Positions 37,701 through 44,389 of a stretch of DNA of 44,916 nucleotides are shown in pieces. Location of the stretch: contig DATAXS010000012.1 of the NCBI GenBank assembly GCA_036266715.1, positions 1-44,916 of the forward strand, read 5' to 3'. Each line of letters begins with the position of its first letter. Position 1 is the stretch's first letter. The stretch comes from DATAXS01 sp036266715. GTDB taxonomy: Bacteria; Patescibacteriota; Minisyncoccia; UBA6257; 2-01-FULL-56-20. Made by a program: the position numbers and the translations under genes. The notes under the pieces are model-generated. The model had not been told where the DNA came from. It did not search any database and saw only the letters and a list, made by a program, of their open reading frames with translations.

Positions 37701-37780
37701 GGGTAACGGTAGCTCGTATAAATTACGAGCTCATAACTACTTCTCAGTAAGAATGGCTGCTTCAGCGGCCGTTTTTATTT
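37701..37780 (+). ncRNA. candidate small RNA with seed complementary to the adjacent tRNA-like gene
   Basis: An sRNA-like layout. A 5' hairpin AGCTCGTA-TAAAT-TACGAGCT (37711-37731) is followed by an unpaired stretch with ACTACTTCTCA (37736-37746), then a terminator hairpin GGCTGC-TTCA-GCGGCC and GTTTTTATTTC (about 37754-37780). The unpaired stretch is the exact complement of 11 nt in the anticodon arm of the tRNA-like gene 37836-37908. No open reading frame. It belongs to no RNA family I know. Confidence 0.55.
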
Positions 37781-37835
37781 CTTTTAGATAGTTTTAATGG
37801 ATCTTTTGCTACTTTGAAGTTGCCCAAGTGACCAT

Positions 37836-37908
37836 GGGCCCATAGTTTAACGAGTAAAACCGCTACCCTTGAGAAGTAGTGAATCGGGTGCAAGGCCCGA
37901 TGGGTCCA
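37836..37908 (+). tRNA. tRNA-like gene with aberrant D loop and 9-nt anticodon loop
   Basis: 73 nt. The acceptor GGGCCCA (37836-37842) pairs with TGGGTCC (37901-37907), one wobble, then A. The D stem is GTTT/AAAC, but the loop AACGAGTA has no adjacent GG. The anticodon stem GCTAC/GTAGT closes a 9-nt loop CCTTGAGAA. The T arm is TCGGG-TGCAAGG-CCCGA. If a C-A mismatch is allowed the loop becomes CTTGAGA with anticodon TGA (Ser), but there is no long variable arm; GAG (Leu) is another reading with the same problem. CCA is not encoded. It may be a degenerate tRNA, a divergent functional one, or a tRNA mimic. Confidence 0.5.
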
Positions 37909-37934
37909 CTAGGGCCGCGCGCGGGATATAAATA

Positions 37935-37943
37935 TGCTAAAAT
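37935..37943 (+). promoter_or_regulatory. pilT extended -10 (TGC-TAAAAT), leaderless
   Basis: TGC-TAAAAT ends 6 nt before the pilT ATG at 37950. No -35 is visible. Confidence 0.6.
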
Positions 37944-37949
37944 AAACCC

Positions 37950-39023
37950 ATGGATGACTATAAAGGGAAGCTCGCGGAACTCCTGACCGCGTGCGCGAAG
38001 CAGAATGCGTCGGATCTCCACATTGCCGTGGGGCGCAGGCCCACGCTCCGCATAGACGGCCTCCTCGTGCCGCTCCAAAAGGAGCCCATCACGACGCCGG
38101 AGATCGCGGAAGGCATCATTGGAGAAATGATAACGTCCGAGCAGAAGCAGAAGCTTTTAGCCCAGCGCCAGATAGACTTTGCCTACAGCTTTGAGGATAA
38201 GGCGCGCTTCCGCGTGAACGCGTATTTCCAGCGGGGATACCTTGCGGCTGCGCTCCGGCTCGTGCCAAACCGCATCAAGACAATAGAAGAGCTCAATTTG
38301 CCACCGCTTCTCCACGATTTCGGAAAACTTTCGCAGGGATTTGTGCTTGTGGTGGGCCCGGCAGGGCACGGCAAATCTTCCACGCTCGCCGCGATCCTGG
38401 ACGAGGTGAACCACACACGCTCGGACCATATTATTACCGTTGAAGACCCGGTGGAATATCTGTTTACGCAGGACAAGTGCATCGTCTCCCAGCGCGAAGT
38501 GGGTTCGGACACCATGAGCTTTCACGCCGCGCTCCGCACGATCCTCCGGCAGGACCCGGACGTCGTCATGATCGGCGAGATGCGCGATTCGGTCTCCATC
38601 GGCACCGCCATGACGGCGGCAGAAACCGGCCACTTGGTGCTTTCAACGCTCCACACGAACTCTGCCTCTCAAACCATAGACCGTATCATTGACTCGTTCC
38701 CGGCCGAACAGCAGGGCCAGGTGACGTCCCAGCTCGCGGCGACGCTTGTTGCCATCGTTTCGGAGCGGCTCCTGCCGCGGCTCTCGGGCGGACGCGTGCC
38801 TGCGATGGAGATTATGATCGTGAACCCCGCCATCCGCAACCTCATCCGCGAACGGAAAACGTACCAGATAGATCTTGTGATAGAAACGAGCCTGCAGGAA
38901 GGGATGGTGACGCTCAATCGCTCGCTCGTGAACCTCGTGAAGAACAAGGAGATATCGCTCGAGAACGCGGAGCTCTATTCGTTGAACCCTGCGGAATTGA
39001 GGATTCTTCTTGAGAGGTCATAA
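37950..39023 (+). CDS. pilT: type IV pilus retraction ATPase PilT
   Basis: A 357-aa hexameric ATPase that powers pilus retraction (twitching, DNA uptake). The N-terminal PAS-like domain is at about 1-100 (ASDLHIAVGRRPTLRIDGLL). Walker A is GPAGHGKSST, with Ala and His in place of the usual Thr and Ser of GPTGSGKS. The Asp box is TVEDPVEYLF, Walker B is VVMIGEMRDSVS and the His box is LSTLHTNSASQTIDRIID. The C-terminal AIRNLIRE motif needed for retraction is present. It has its own promoter, separated from pilB by the RNA region, and is followed 10 nt later by pilC. Confidence 0.95.
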   Translation: MDDYKGKLAELLTACAKQNASDLHIAVGRRPTLRIDGLLVPLQKEPITTPEIAEGIIGEMITSEQKQKLLAQRQIDFAYSFEDKARFRVNAYFQRGYLAAALRLVPNRIKTIEELNLPPLLHDFGKLSQGFVLVVGPAGHGKSSTLAAILDEVNHTRSDHIITVEDPVEYLFTQDKCIVSQREVGSDTMSFHAALRTILRQDPDVVMIGEMRDSVSIGTAMTAAETGHLVLSTLHTNSASQTIDRIIDSFPAEQQGQVTSQLAATLVAIVSERLLPRLSGGRVPAMEIMIVNPAIRNLIRERKTYQIDLVIETSLQEGMVTLNRSLVNLVKNKEISLENAELYSLNPAELRILLERS

Positions 39024-39033
39024 TTTTTAGGAA

Positions 39034-40254
39034 ATGAAGTTCAAGTATCAGGCAAAAACAAAAGCGGGCGAACTCCAGGCCGGCTTTGTGGACGCCGGCA
39101 GCCGCGATGGCGCGCTGAACATTCTCGCGGGGCATGATCTCTTCGTGCTTTCCGTGGAATCGGCGGAGCAAAAAGGGAGTTTGGATCGCATCAATTCGTT
39201 CCTCAACCGCCCGCGGCGGAAGGACATTATCATCTTTGCACGCCAGCTCGCGACGCTCCTTGAGGCGCGCCTGCCGCTCAACAACGCGCTGAAGATCCTT
39301 GCCGAGCAGACCACGAATACGCGGCTTAAAGAGGCAATTTTGGAGATCGCGCAAGACGTGGATTCGGGCCTCTCATTTTCCCAGGCGATGGAGCGGCAGT
39401 CGGAAGTGTTCCCGGATTACTACATAGAGATGGTGCGTGCGGCGGAGGTCACAGGAAATTTGAACGAAGTGGCGACGTTCCTTGCAGACTACACGGAAAA
39501 AGAGGGCGACCTTGCGGGCAAAGCATCCTCGGCGCTTATATACCCCGGCATCGTGCTCGGCCTCTTTGTGGTCGTGGCGTTCATTCTTCTCACTTTTGTG
39601 TTTCCCTCCATCGGGTCGGTCTTTTCCGAAAATAACGTGGCGCTCCCGTGGTACACGCAGGTGCTTCTCACCGTCGGGAACTTCCTTTCCAAGTGGTGGA
39701 TCGCGGTCATCATCGGCGTGGGCGCGCTTGGTTTCGTGTTGGTTGACTATTTTGAAACGGACGAAGGCAAGGCGCTTGCGGACGAGGCAAAAATTCGTCT
39801 TCCCGTCGTAAAAAAAGTATATCTGCCCGTCATTATGGCGCGATTCGGGAACGCGGCATCGCTCCTTGTGCACGGCGGCATTCCCATCGCACAAGGGTTG
39901 GAAATTATCAGCCACATGGTAGGGAATGTGCTTTATAAAGATGTGGTCCACGAGATCGGCGACGACGTGCGGCAGGGGAAACTTCTTTCGGAGAGCATTA
40001 GCGCGCACCCGGACTTTTTCCCGGCGCTCGTTTCGCAGATGGTTGCGGTGGGCGAGACGACCGGAAAGACGGAAGAGATGTTCAAGCGGCTTGCGGGCAT
40101 CTATACGCGGGACGCGGACCAGATATCCGGCAACCTCGTGGACCTCATCCAACCGATCCTCATGATCGGGATGGGCATCATGGTGGGCCTGCTTTTTGCC
40201 TCTATTCTGATACCGATTTATAGCCTCACGGCGAACATAGGGAACAGCGGGTAA
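39034..40254 (+). CDS. pilC: type IV pilus platform protein PilC (GspF family)
   Basis: A 406-aa inner-membrane platform protein. A short N-terminal segment (MKFKYQAKTKAGELQAGFVD) is followed by two repeated T2SSF helical domains (about 65-190 and 270-395), each with LATLLEARLPLNNAL-like or AASLLVHGGIPIAQGL-like helices. Three transmembrane helices lie at about 168-193, 215-236 and 375-397. It connects the cytoplasmic motors to the growing pilus. AGGA occurs 3 nt before the ATG. A 24-bp hairpin starts immediately after the stop. Confidence 0.95.
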   Translation: MKFKYQAKTKAGELQAGFVDAGSRDGALNILAGHDLFVLSVESAEQKGSLDRINSFLNRPRRKDIIIFARQLATLLEARLPLNNALKILAEQTTNTRLKEAILEIAQDVDSGLSFSQAMERQSEVFPDYYIEMVRAAEVTGNLNEVATFLADYTEKEGDLAGKASSALIYPGIVLGLFVVVAFILLTFVFPSIGSVFSENNVALPWYTQVLLTVGNFLSKWWIAVIIGVGALGFVLVDYFETDEGKALADEAKIRLPVVKKVYLPVIMARFGNAASLLVHGGIPIAQGLEIISHMVGNVLYKDVVHEIGDDVRQGKLLSESISAHPDFFPALVSQMVAVGETTGKTEEMFKRLAGIYTRDADQISGNLVDLIQPILMIGMGIMVGLLFASILIPIYSLTANIGNSG

Positions 40255-40321
40255 GCCCTTTTCCATGAGCTTTCTGCCTCATACGAGGGACGAATTCGGC
40301 AGAAAGCTCATGGAAAAGGGC
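40255..40321 (+). repeat. 24-bp perfect hairpin after pilC (copy C1)
   Basis: GCCCTTTTCCATGAGC onward (40255-40278) pairs exactly with 40298-40321. The 19-nt loop carries CATACGAGGGACGAAT. It begins on the base after the pilC stop and has no U-run. Confidence 0.9.
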
Positions 40322-40326
40322 CTTCA

Positions 40327-40377
40327 CATGCGAGAGACGAATGTCCCGAAAAGGCAAGGAGAAAGCTCATCGGAAGG
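40327..40377 (+). repeat. degenerate second copy of the C1 hairpin sequence
   Basis: CATGCGAGAGACGAAT (40327-40342) matches the C1 loop at 14 of 16 positions, and AGAAAGCTCAT (40360-40370) repeats part of its right arm, but the order is stretched and no long stem remains. It looks like a decayed tandem copy. Confidence 0.55.
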
Positions 40378-40412
40378 TTTTCCACAGTTCAAAGGGGCTC
40401 AGAAATCCCATA

Positions 40413-40421
40413 TGATATACT
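40413..40421 (+). promoter_or_regulatory. pilin extended -10 (TGA-TATACT)
   Basis: TGA-TATACT predicts a start near 40428 and a leader of about 44 nt with AAAGGTCG at 40441-40448. The leader resembles those of the genes at 1797 and 28109. Confidence 0.6.
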
Positions 40422-40471
40422 AAATAGCGTAATCTTCTTGAAAGGTCGAACAGTTTTTTCATAGGAAAATC

Positions 40472-40978
40472 ATGACAAAAAACGCAAGACAGGGCTTTAC
40501 CCTTATCGAAATCTTGATTGTGGTGGCGATCATCGCCATCTTGGCGTCCGTCGTGCTCGTCGGCTTGGGTCCCACCCAGCAGGCAGGCCGCGACTCTCGC
40601 CGTTTGTCCGACCTTCGGGAAGTGCAGAATGGTCTTGAGCTCTACTACAATAAGTGCGGTTACTATCCAGGCGGAGCCGTTGCAGCTTCGTGTGCTGGCG
40701 TTGCGCACACCGCAGATGCCACTTGGGCTGCTATGACCACTGCTCTTGAGGGAAGCGCGATTGGTGTACCCACTGTTCCAAACGATCCGACCTCGGGGAA
40801 GACTTATTTCTACGGAACGGATGCAGGCGGTGACAGCTACGTTATTGCTGCCACTCTTGAACAGCTCACAAATTCCGTTTTCAATTCGTACACCGTTGTT
40901 AACTTAACGACTCCCGTGGCATACACTGCTACCGGACTTACGAGCTGCGCAGCCCCCAATTACTGCATCACGCTCTAA
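40472..40978 (+). CDS. type IV major pilin-like protein
   Basis: A 168-aa prepilin. The leader MTKNARQG is cut after Gly8, and FTLIEILIVVAIIAILASVV follows with the conserved Glu at mature position 5 (Glu13). A long alpha-1 helix leads to RDSRRLSDLREVQNGLELYY. The globular beta domain has Cys residues near the start (YYNKCGYYPGG, AASCAG) and a C-terminal Cys pair (SCAAPNYC) that may form the D-loop disulfide. With its own promoter, a 44-nt leader and a strong terminator it looks like the main pilus subunit; the three later genes are minor pilins. Confidence 0.93.
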   Translation: MTKNARQGFTLIEILIVVAIIAILASVVLVGLGPTQQAGRDSRRLSDLREVQNGLELYYNKCGYYPGGAVAASCAGVAHTADATWAAMTTALEGSAIGVPTVPNDPTSGKTYFYGTDAGGDSYVIAATLEQLTNSVFNSYTVVNLTTPVAYTATGLTSCAAPNYCITL

Positions 40979-41002
40979 AAATTTGATTTGCAGTGATTCT
41001 TC

Positions 41003-41027
41003 AAAAACCCCGCTCGGCGGGGTTTTT
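41003..41027 (+). terminator. intrinsic terminator after the pilin
   Basis: AAAAACCCCGC-TCG-GCGGGGTTTTT, an 11-bp perfect stem with a 3-nt loop, five T at the end; symmetrical enough to work on both strands. Confidence 0.93.
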
Positions 41028-41030
41028 GGT

Positions 41031-41036
41031 TATACT
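41031..41036 (+). promoter_or_regulatory. pilD -10 box TATACT, leaderless
   Basis: TATACT starts 4 nt after the terminator and ends 7 nt before the ATG at 41044. Confidence 0.5.
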
Positions 41037-41043
41037 GATGCAT

Positions 41044-41901
41044 ATGGACCCCTTTGTGTTCGTCGTACTCTTTGTGTTCGGCCTTGCGATCGGGAGTTTT
41101 GTGAACGTGCTTGCGCTCCGGTACGACGGCGAGCATTTTTTGTTTGACCCAAGGGTGATCGGCGGCAGGTCGCACTGTCCGCATTGCAAGCACACGCTCC
41201 GGTGGTACGAGCTCGTGCCCGTCATAAGCTTTGTGGTCCAGCGCGCACGGTGCCGCAACTGCGGCGCGCGCATTGGCTCACAGTATCCGCTCGTGGAACT
41301 GCTCTCCGGGTTCATCTTTGCGCTCGTGCCGTTCTCTCTCCAGGGCGCGCCCGTGGTGCTCCCCACGCTTTGGGTCATTGCATTTGAGATATTGCTTCTC
41401 ATTGCCTACGTGGACATCCGCCTGCGCATCGTGCCCGACGAGCTGAACATTTTTCTTGGCATTGCGGGCATCTTTATTGCGGTCTTTACGGTCGGCTACT
41501 TTGGCATGGCAAACGTCTCGCTCTTTGGCGCGTATGCAGGCATCTTTGGACTGCAAAATAATTTTTGGATAGCGCATTTGGCGGGCGCACTCGCGGGTGC
41601 CGCATTCTTTTGGCTTTTGGCATTCGTGTCGCCATTCGTCTTTAAGCAAGAGGGAATGGGAATGGGCGACGTAAAGCTCGCGCTCCCGCTCGGATTCCTC
41701 TTTGGCTGGCCGGATATCCTGCTCCTTTACGGCGCGGCGTTTGTAATAGGCGCGCTTGCGGGCATCGCAATGATCATCGCGCGGAAGAAGGCGATGAAGC
41801 AGACCTTGCCCTTCGCGCCATTCCTTGTTGCGGGTGCCGCCATCGCCTTCTTCCTCGGAACCCCCCTCGTTGGATGGTATTTTCGTATAATAGGACTATG
41901 A
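41044..41901 (+). CDS. pilD: prepilin peptidase PilD
   Basis: A 285-aa bifunctional aspartic protease and methylase of type IV prepilins. The N-terminal cytoplasmic zinc domain has CPHC and CRNC. The two catalytic Asp motifs are AYVDIRLRIVPDELN and GMGDVKLALPLG. About eight transmembrane helices are present. The start at 41044 (MDPFVFVV) is set by the -10 box; an ATG at 41038 is two codons upstream. It overlaps the next gene by 4 nt (ATGA). It processes the pilins at 40472, 41898, 42500 and 43106. Confidence 0.95.
   Translation: MDPFVFVVLFVFGLAIGSFVNVLALRYDGEHFLFDPRVIGGRSHCPHCKHTLRWYELVPVISFVVQRARCRNCGARIGSQYPLVELLSGFIFALVPFSLQGAPVVLPTLWVIAFEILLLIAYVDIRLRIVPDELNIFLGIAGIFIAVFTVGYFGMANVSLFGAYAGIFGLQNNFWIAHLAGALAGAAFFWLLAFVSPFVFKQEGMGMGDVKLALPLGFLFGWPDILLLYGAAFVIGALAGIAMIIARKKAMKQTLPFAPFLVAGAAIAFFLGTPLVGWYFRIIGL
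41886..41891 (+). promoter_or_regulatory. internal -10 TATAAT before the first pseudopilin
   Basis: TATAAT inside the end of pilD ends 6 nt before the ATG at 41898, so the minor pilins may have their own leaderless transcript. Confidence 0.5.
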
Positions 41902-42503
41902 CACGCCCGAGCCGCCGCGCGGCGGGATTCACCCTCATTGAGATCATCGTCGTGATCGCGATCTCCGCCATCCTCGCCACGATCGCGATAGCGTACAATA
42001 CCGGCGTCCGCGACGAAGTGGCGCTCTCCGTGGAAACCGCAAAGATATCGCAGACCATCCTCAATGCAAAGAGTTTGGCGCTTGCGGCATACACGGGCAC
42101 GGGCGGCGCCTCCGCGGTGGTCTGCGGCTACGGGGCATTCTTTGACGACGCCTCAAACACCTATTCCATCTTTAAATATGTGCCGGCGGCCGGAGTGTGT
42201 CCGTCGCTTGCAAGCACGACCGCGGACGGGGTGAATAGTGCAACAGAAATGCAGCAGTACACGCCGGCCACATGGCAGATCCCCCTTTCGGACGGCGTGA
42301 AGCTCGTTTCCGGCGGGAGCGGGGACGATCTCTCCATGGTGCTTTTCTACCCACCGCAGCCAGTCACCTTCATCAACACGAGCGCAGCGAATCCGCATGT
42401 GTTCGGTGCGACCGAGGGAACGGTGCATCTTGCAACCACGGATGGCGCGAACACGAGCACCGTGACGGTCACGCTCGGCGGCCAGGTGAATTACCAACAA
42501 TGA
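41898..42503 (+). CDS. minor pilin / GspH-like pseudopilin
   Basis: A 201-aa prepilin. The leader MTRPSRRAAG is cut after Gly10, FTLIEIIVVIAISAILATIA follows, with Glu at mature position 5. A beta-rich domain follows, with VTFINTSAANPHVFGATEG near the end. The length and the early LSVETAKISQTILNAKSLAL resemble GspH/FimT-type initiator pilins. It starts in the pilD stop (ATGA) and ends in the next start (ATGA), so the set is tightly coupled. Confidence 0.88.
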   Translation: MTRPSRRAAGFTLIEIIVVIAISAILATIAIAYNTGVRDEVALSVETAKISQTILNAKSLALAAYTGTGGASAVVCGYGAFFDDASNTYSIFKYVPAAGVCPSLASTTADGVNSATEMQQYTPATWQIPLSDGVKLVSGGSGDDLSMVLFYPPQPVTFINTSAANPHVFGATEGTVHLATTDGANTSTVTVTLGGQVNYQQ

Positions 42504-43102
42504 TGATAATGCGAATAAAGCCGACGCGCGGCAGAAAAAAAGCGAGCGGCCAATCTATTATCGAAGCTATGATCGCGATGGGGATACTGACCATTGGTTT
42601 CCTCGGCATCGCGGCGCTTCTCGTGCGCTCGTTCCAGATCTCACGCACGACCTCCGACGACGTGACCGCCACATACCTTGCCTCGGAGGGGATAGAGGTA
42701 ATGAAGAACATTTTGGACCACGACGTGTACGCAATACCTCCCGCCGGAGCTTCGCTCGGGTGGGGGACGTGCACGGATACGAGCGGTACGACGCATTGCA
42801 CGGAAAGCGGCGCGTACAAAGCGGATTATGAGTCCGCAGTGCCGCAGGAGATCGGAGGGCCGGGTGCCGTATGTTTTTCCGGAGCTGCTCCGAGTGCCGA
42901 TTTCATCCTCAATTTTGATGCCGCGAGCGGGGCGTACGGCTATGCCGCAGGCGGGACGCCCTCAAAATTTGCCCGGTGCATTCAGTTTACGCACAATGGC
43001 GAGGAAATAACCGTGAACTCCATCGTGGACTGGACCACGAACGGCATAGCCGAATCGCTCAACCTTGAGGACCACTTCTATAACTGGAATCCGGGAAGCT
43101 AA
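42500..43102 (+). CDS. minor pilin, PilV/GspI-like
   Basis: A 200-aa prepilin with a longer leader (MMIMRIKPTRGRKKASG). Predicted cleavage is before QSIIEAMIAMGILTIGFLGI, with Glu at mature position 5 and Gln instead of Phe at position 1. ATYLASEGIEVMKN is typical of PilV-like proteins. Four Cys in the globular part could make two disulfides. It overlaps the preceding gene by 4 nt; the frame is open far upstream, but that part lies inside the previous gene. Confidence 0.85.
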   Translation: MMIMRIKPTRGRKKASGQSIIEAMIAMGILTIGFLGIAALLVRSFQISRTTSDDVTATYLASEGIEVMKNILDHDVYAIPPAGASLGWGTCTDTSGTTHCTESGAYKADYESAVPQEIGGPGAVCFSGAAPSADFILNFDAASGAYGYAAGGTPSKFARCIQFTHNGEEITVNSIVDWTTNGIAESLNLEDHFYNWNPGS

Positions 43103-43105
43103 CCA

Positions 43106-43774
43106 ATGAAAAAAATGAATGTAAAAAAATTACAAGGGTTCACACTTCTCGAGCTTCTTATCGCAATCGGGCTTTTTTCCATTCTGACGGCGGTCGCGGC
43201 GGGCGGCTACGTGAACGCGCTCCGCACGGACCGCGAGGTTTCCGCGCTCATCTCCGCGCAGTCCAATGCCGGGCTTGCCATGGAGCAGATCGCGCGCGAG
43301 GCGCGGACGGGATATCTTTTTTGCCACGGCGTCACGAGCACTGTGCCCTCGGCAAATTGCAATTCGCCGGTGCCGCCCGCGACGCCTGCCGTATTGTGCA
43401 CGGAATCCACGGGTCCCAACATAGATCCGCTCACGCCGGACGTCACATGGACCTGTCCCTCGCTCGATTTCTACAACGCGCAACTGGAAGAGGTGAACTA
43501 CTCGCTTGCGGGCGGCACCGGCACGCTCATGCGGAAGGCGAGTGCAGAGGACGGCGGTGTGGCCGAGGCGATCACCGCGGACGACGTGGACATCAAGTCG
43601 CTGAAGTTTGTTTTGCAGGGCGAGCTTGAAGGCGACCATTGGAACCCGCGCATCACGATCATCATGCAAGTTGTGGCGAGTTCCACCGATCCCACGCTCG
43701 CGAACGACGTCTTGAACCTTCAAACCACGGTGAGCTCGCGGGAGATAGACTGCAGCGCGGCGGCGGGGTGTTGA
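43106..43774 (+). CDS. minor pilin, PilW/GspJ-like
   Basis: A 222-aa prepilin. The leader MKKMNVKKLQG is cut before FTLLELLIAIGLFSILTAVA with Glu at mature position 5. SNAGLAMEQIAREART and a beta-rich domain with several Cys (LFCHGV, SANCNS, VLCTES, TWTCPS) follow. The size and REART motif fit PilW/GspJ. It starts 3 nt after the previous stop and closes the minor pilin set that probably primes pilus assembly. Confidence 0.85.
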   Translation: MKKMNVKKLQGFTLLELLIAIGLFSILTAVAAGGYVNALRTDREVSALISAQSNAGLAMEQIAREARTGYLFCHGVTSTVPSANCNSPVPPATPAVLCTESTGPNIDPLTPDVTWTCPSLDFYNAQLEEVNYSLAGGTGTLMRKASAEDGGVAEAITADDVDIKSLKFVLQGELEGDHWNPRITIIMQVVASSTDPTLANDVLNLQTTVSSREIDCSAAAGC

Positions 43775-43847
43775 TGGGGCCACGGGGCGGGCAAAAGCGG
43801 TACGGCAACTTATACACACCCTCCCGCGCGGTGTCAATCGTTGATTT

Positions 43848-43856
43848 TGTTATCAT
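43848..43856 (+). promoter_or_regulatory. extended -10 (TGT-TATCAT), leaderless
   Basis: TGT-TATCAT ends 6 nt before the ATG at 43863. Confidence 0.55.
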
Positions 43857-43862
43857 TAGACC

Positions 43863-44363
43863 ATGAAGAAGAAAGTGAGCACCAAGCACGGTACCCTCAT
43901 CTTGACCGCGGTTGCCGTGTTCGCGGCGGTAGTGATCATCCTCGTGGCAGTGCTCGGCGCGACGACCGCAGGCGCGCCCACCTTGGCTCCGTCCGGAGAA
44001 TACGGAGGATCCATGGCCGATGTCGCCACCAATACACCCGTATATGCCGATTCCGGAGACCTCGCCCAGGGCTTTCCCCAGCAATTTGTTCTTGACCTTA
44101 CGGCGAACATAGTCGAGAGTTACACGTTTTCATACCCTTCCGGTTCGGAGGAATACGCCACCACGTTCGATTCTTCAAAATCGGTTCAGACGCTGTTCTC
44201 TCTTTACCAAACATACTTTGCCGACAACGGCTGGAGCGTCACCACGGCCGCGCCGAGCGGCATGGAGGGACTTTATGCGCAAAAAGGAAGCCAGGAAGTG
44301 AGCGTGGCGGTAAGCGGGGAGACATCTTCCACGCAGGTTGTCATAGGATACATTGCGCAATAG
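43863..44363 (+). CDS. membrane-anchored protein, paralog 1 of a tandem pair
   Basis: A 166-aa protein. The basic start MKKKVSTKHG precedes one helix (about residues 11-32, TLILTAVAVFAAVVIILVAV), a linker, and a small outer domain. It shares the order of blocks with the next gene: GFPQQFVLD, SYTFSYPSG, LFSLYQTYFADNGWSV, EGLYAQKGS and QVVIGYI. I do not recognise the domain. The pair follows the pilus locus but is transcribed separately. An accessory envelope role is possible. Confidence 0.8.
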   Translation: MKKKVSTKHGTLILTAVAVFAAVVIILVAVLGATTAGAPTLAPSGEYGGSMADVATNTPVYADSGDLAQGFPQQFVLDLTANIVESYTFSYPSGSEEYATTFDSSKSVQTLFSLYQTYFADNGWSVTTAAPSGMEGLYAQKGSQEVSVAVSGETSSTQVVIGYIAQ

Positions 44364-44368
44364 CGATT

Positions 44369-44377
44369 TGATATAAT
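44369..44377 (+). promoter_or_regulatory. extended -10 (TGA-TATAAT) for paralog 2
   Basis: TGA-TATAAT ends 12 nt before the ATG at 44390, leader about 5-6 nt. Confidence 0.5.
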
Positions 44378-44389
44378 AAAAACAACCCC

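Noticed and set aside
37667..37908. T-box riboswitch sensing the adjacent tRNA
   Set aside because: No T-box consensus, no specifier loop and no aminoacyl-tRNA gene downstream. The complementarity covers 11 nt of the anticodon arm, not a codon-anticodon triplet.
8402..40321. All long hairpins as ordinary intrinsic terminators
   Set aside because: Only 8402-8468 has a proper U-run. The hairpins at 15139, 18996, 28390, 31519, 31824 and 40255 lack one, and ordinary terminators with U-runs (2262, 27319, 31452, 41003) are also present and look different.
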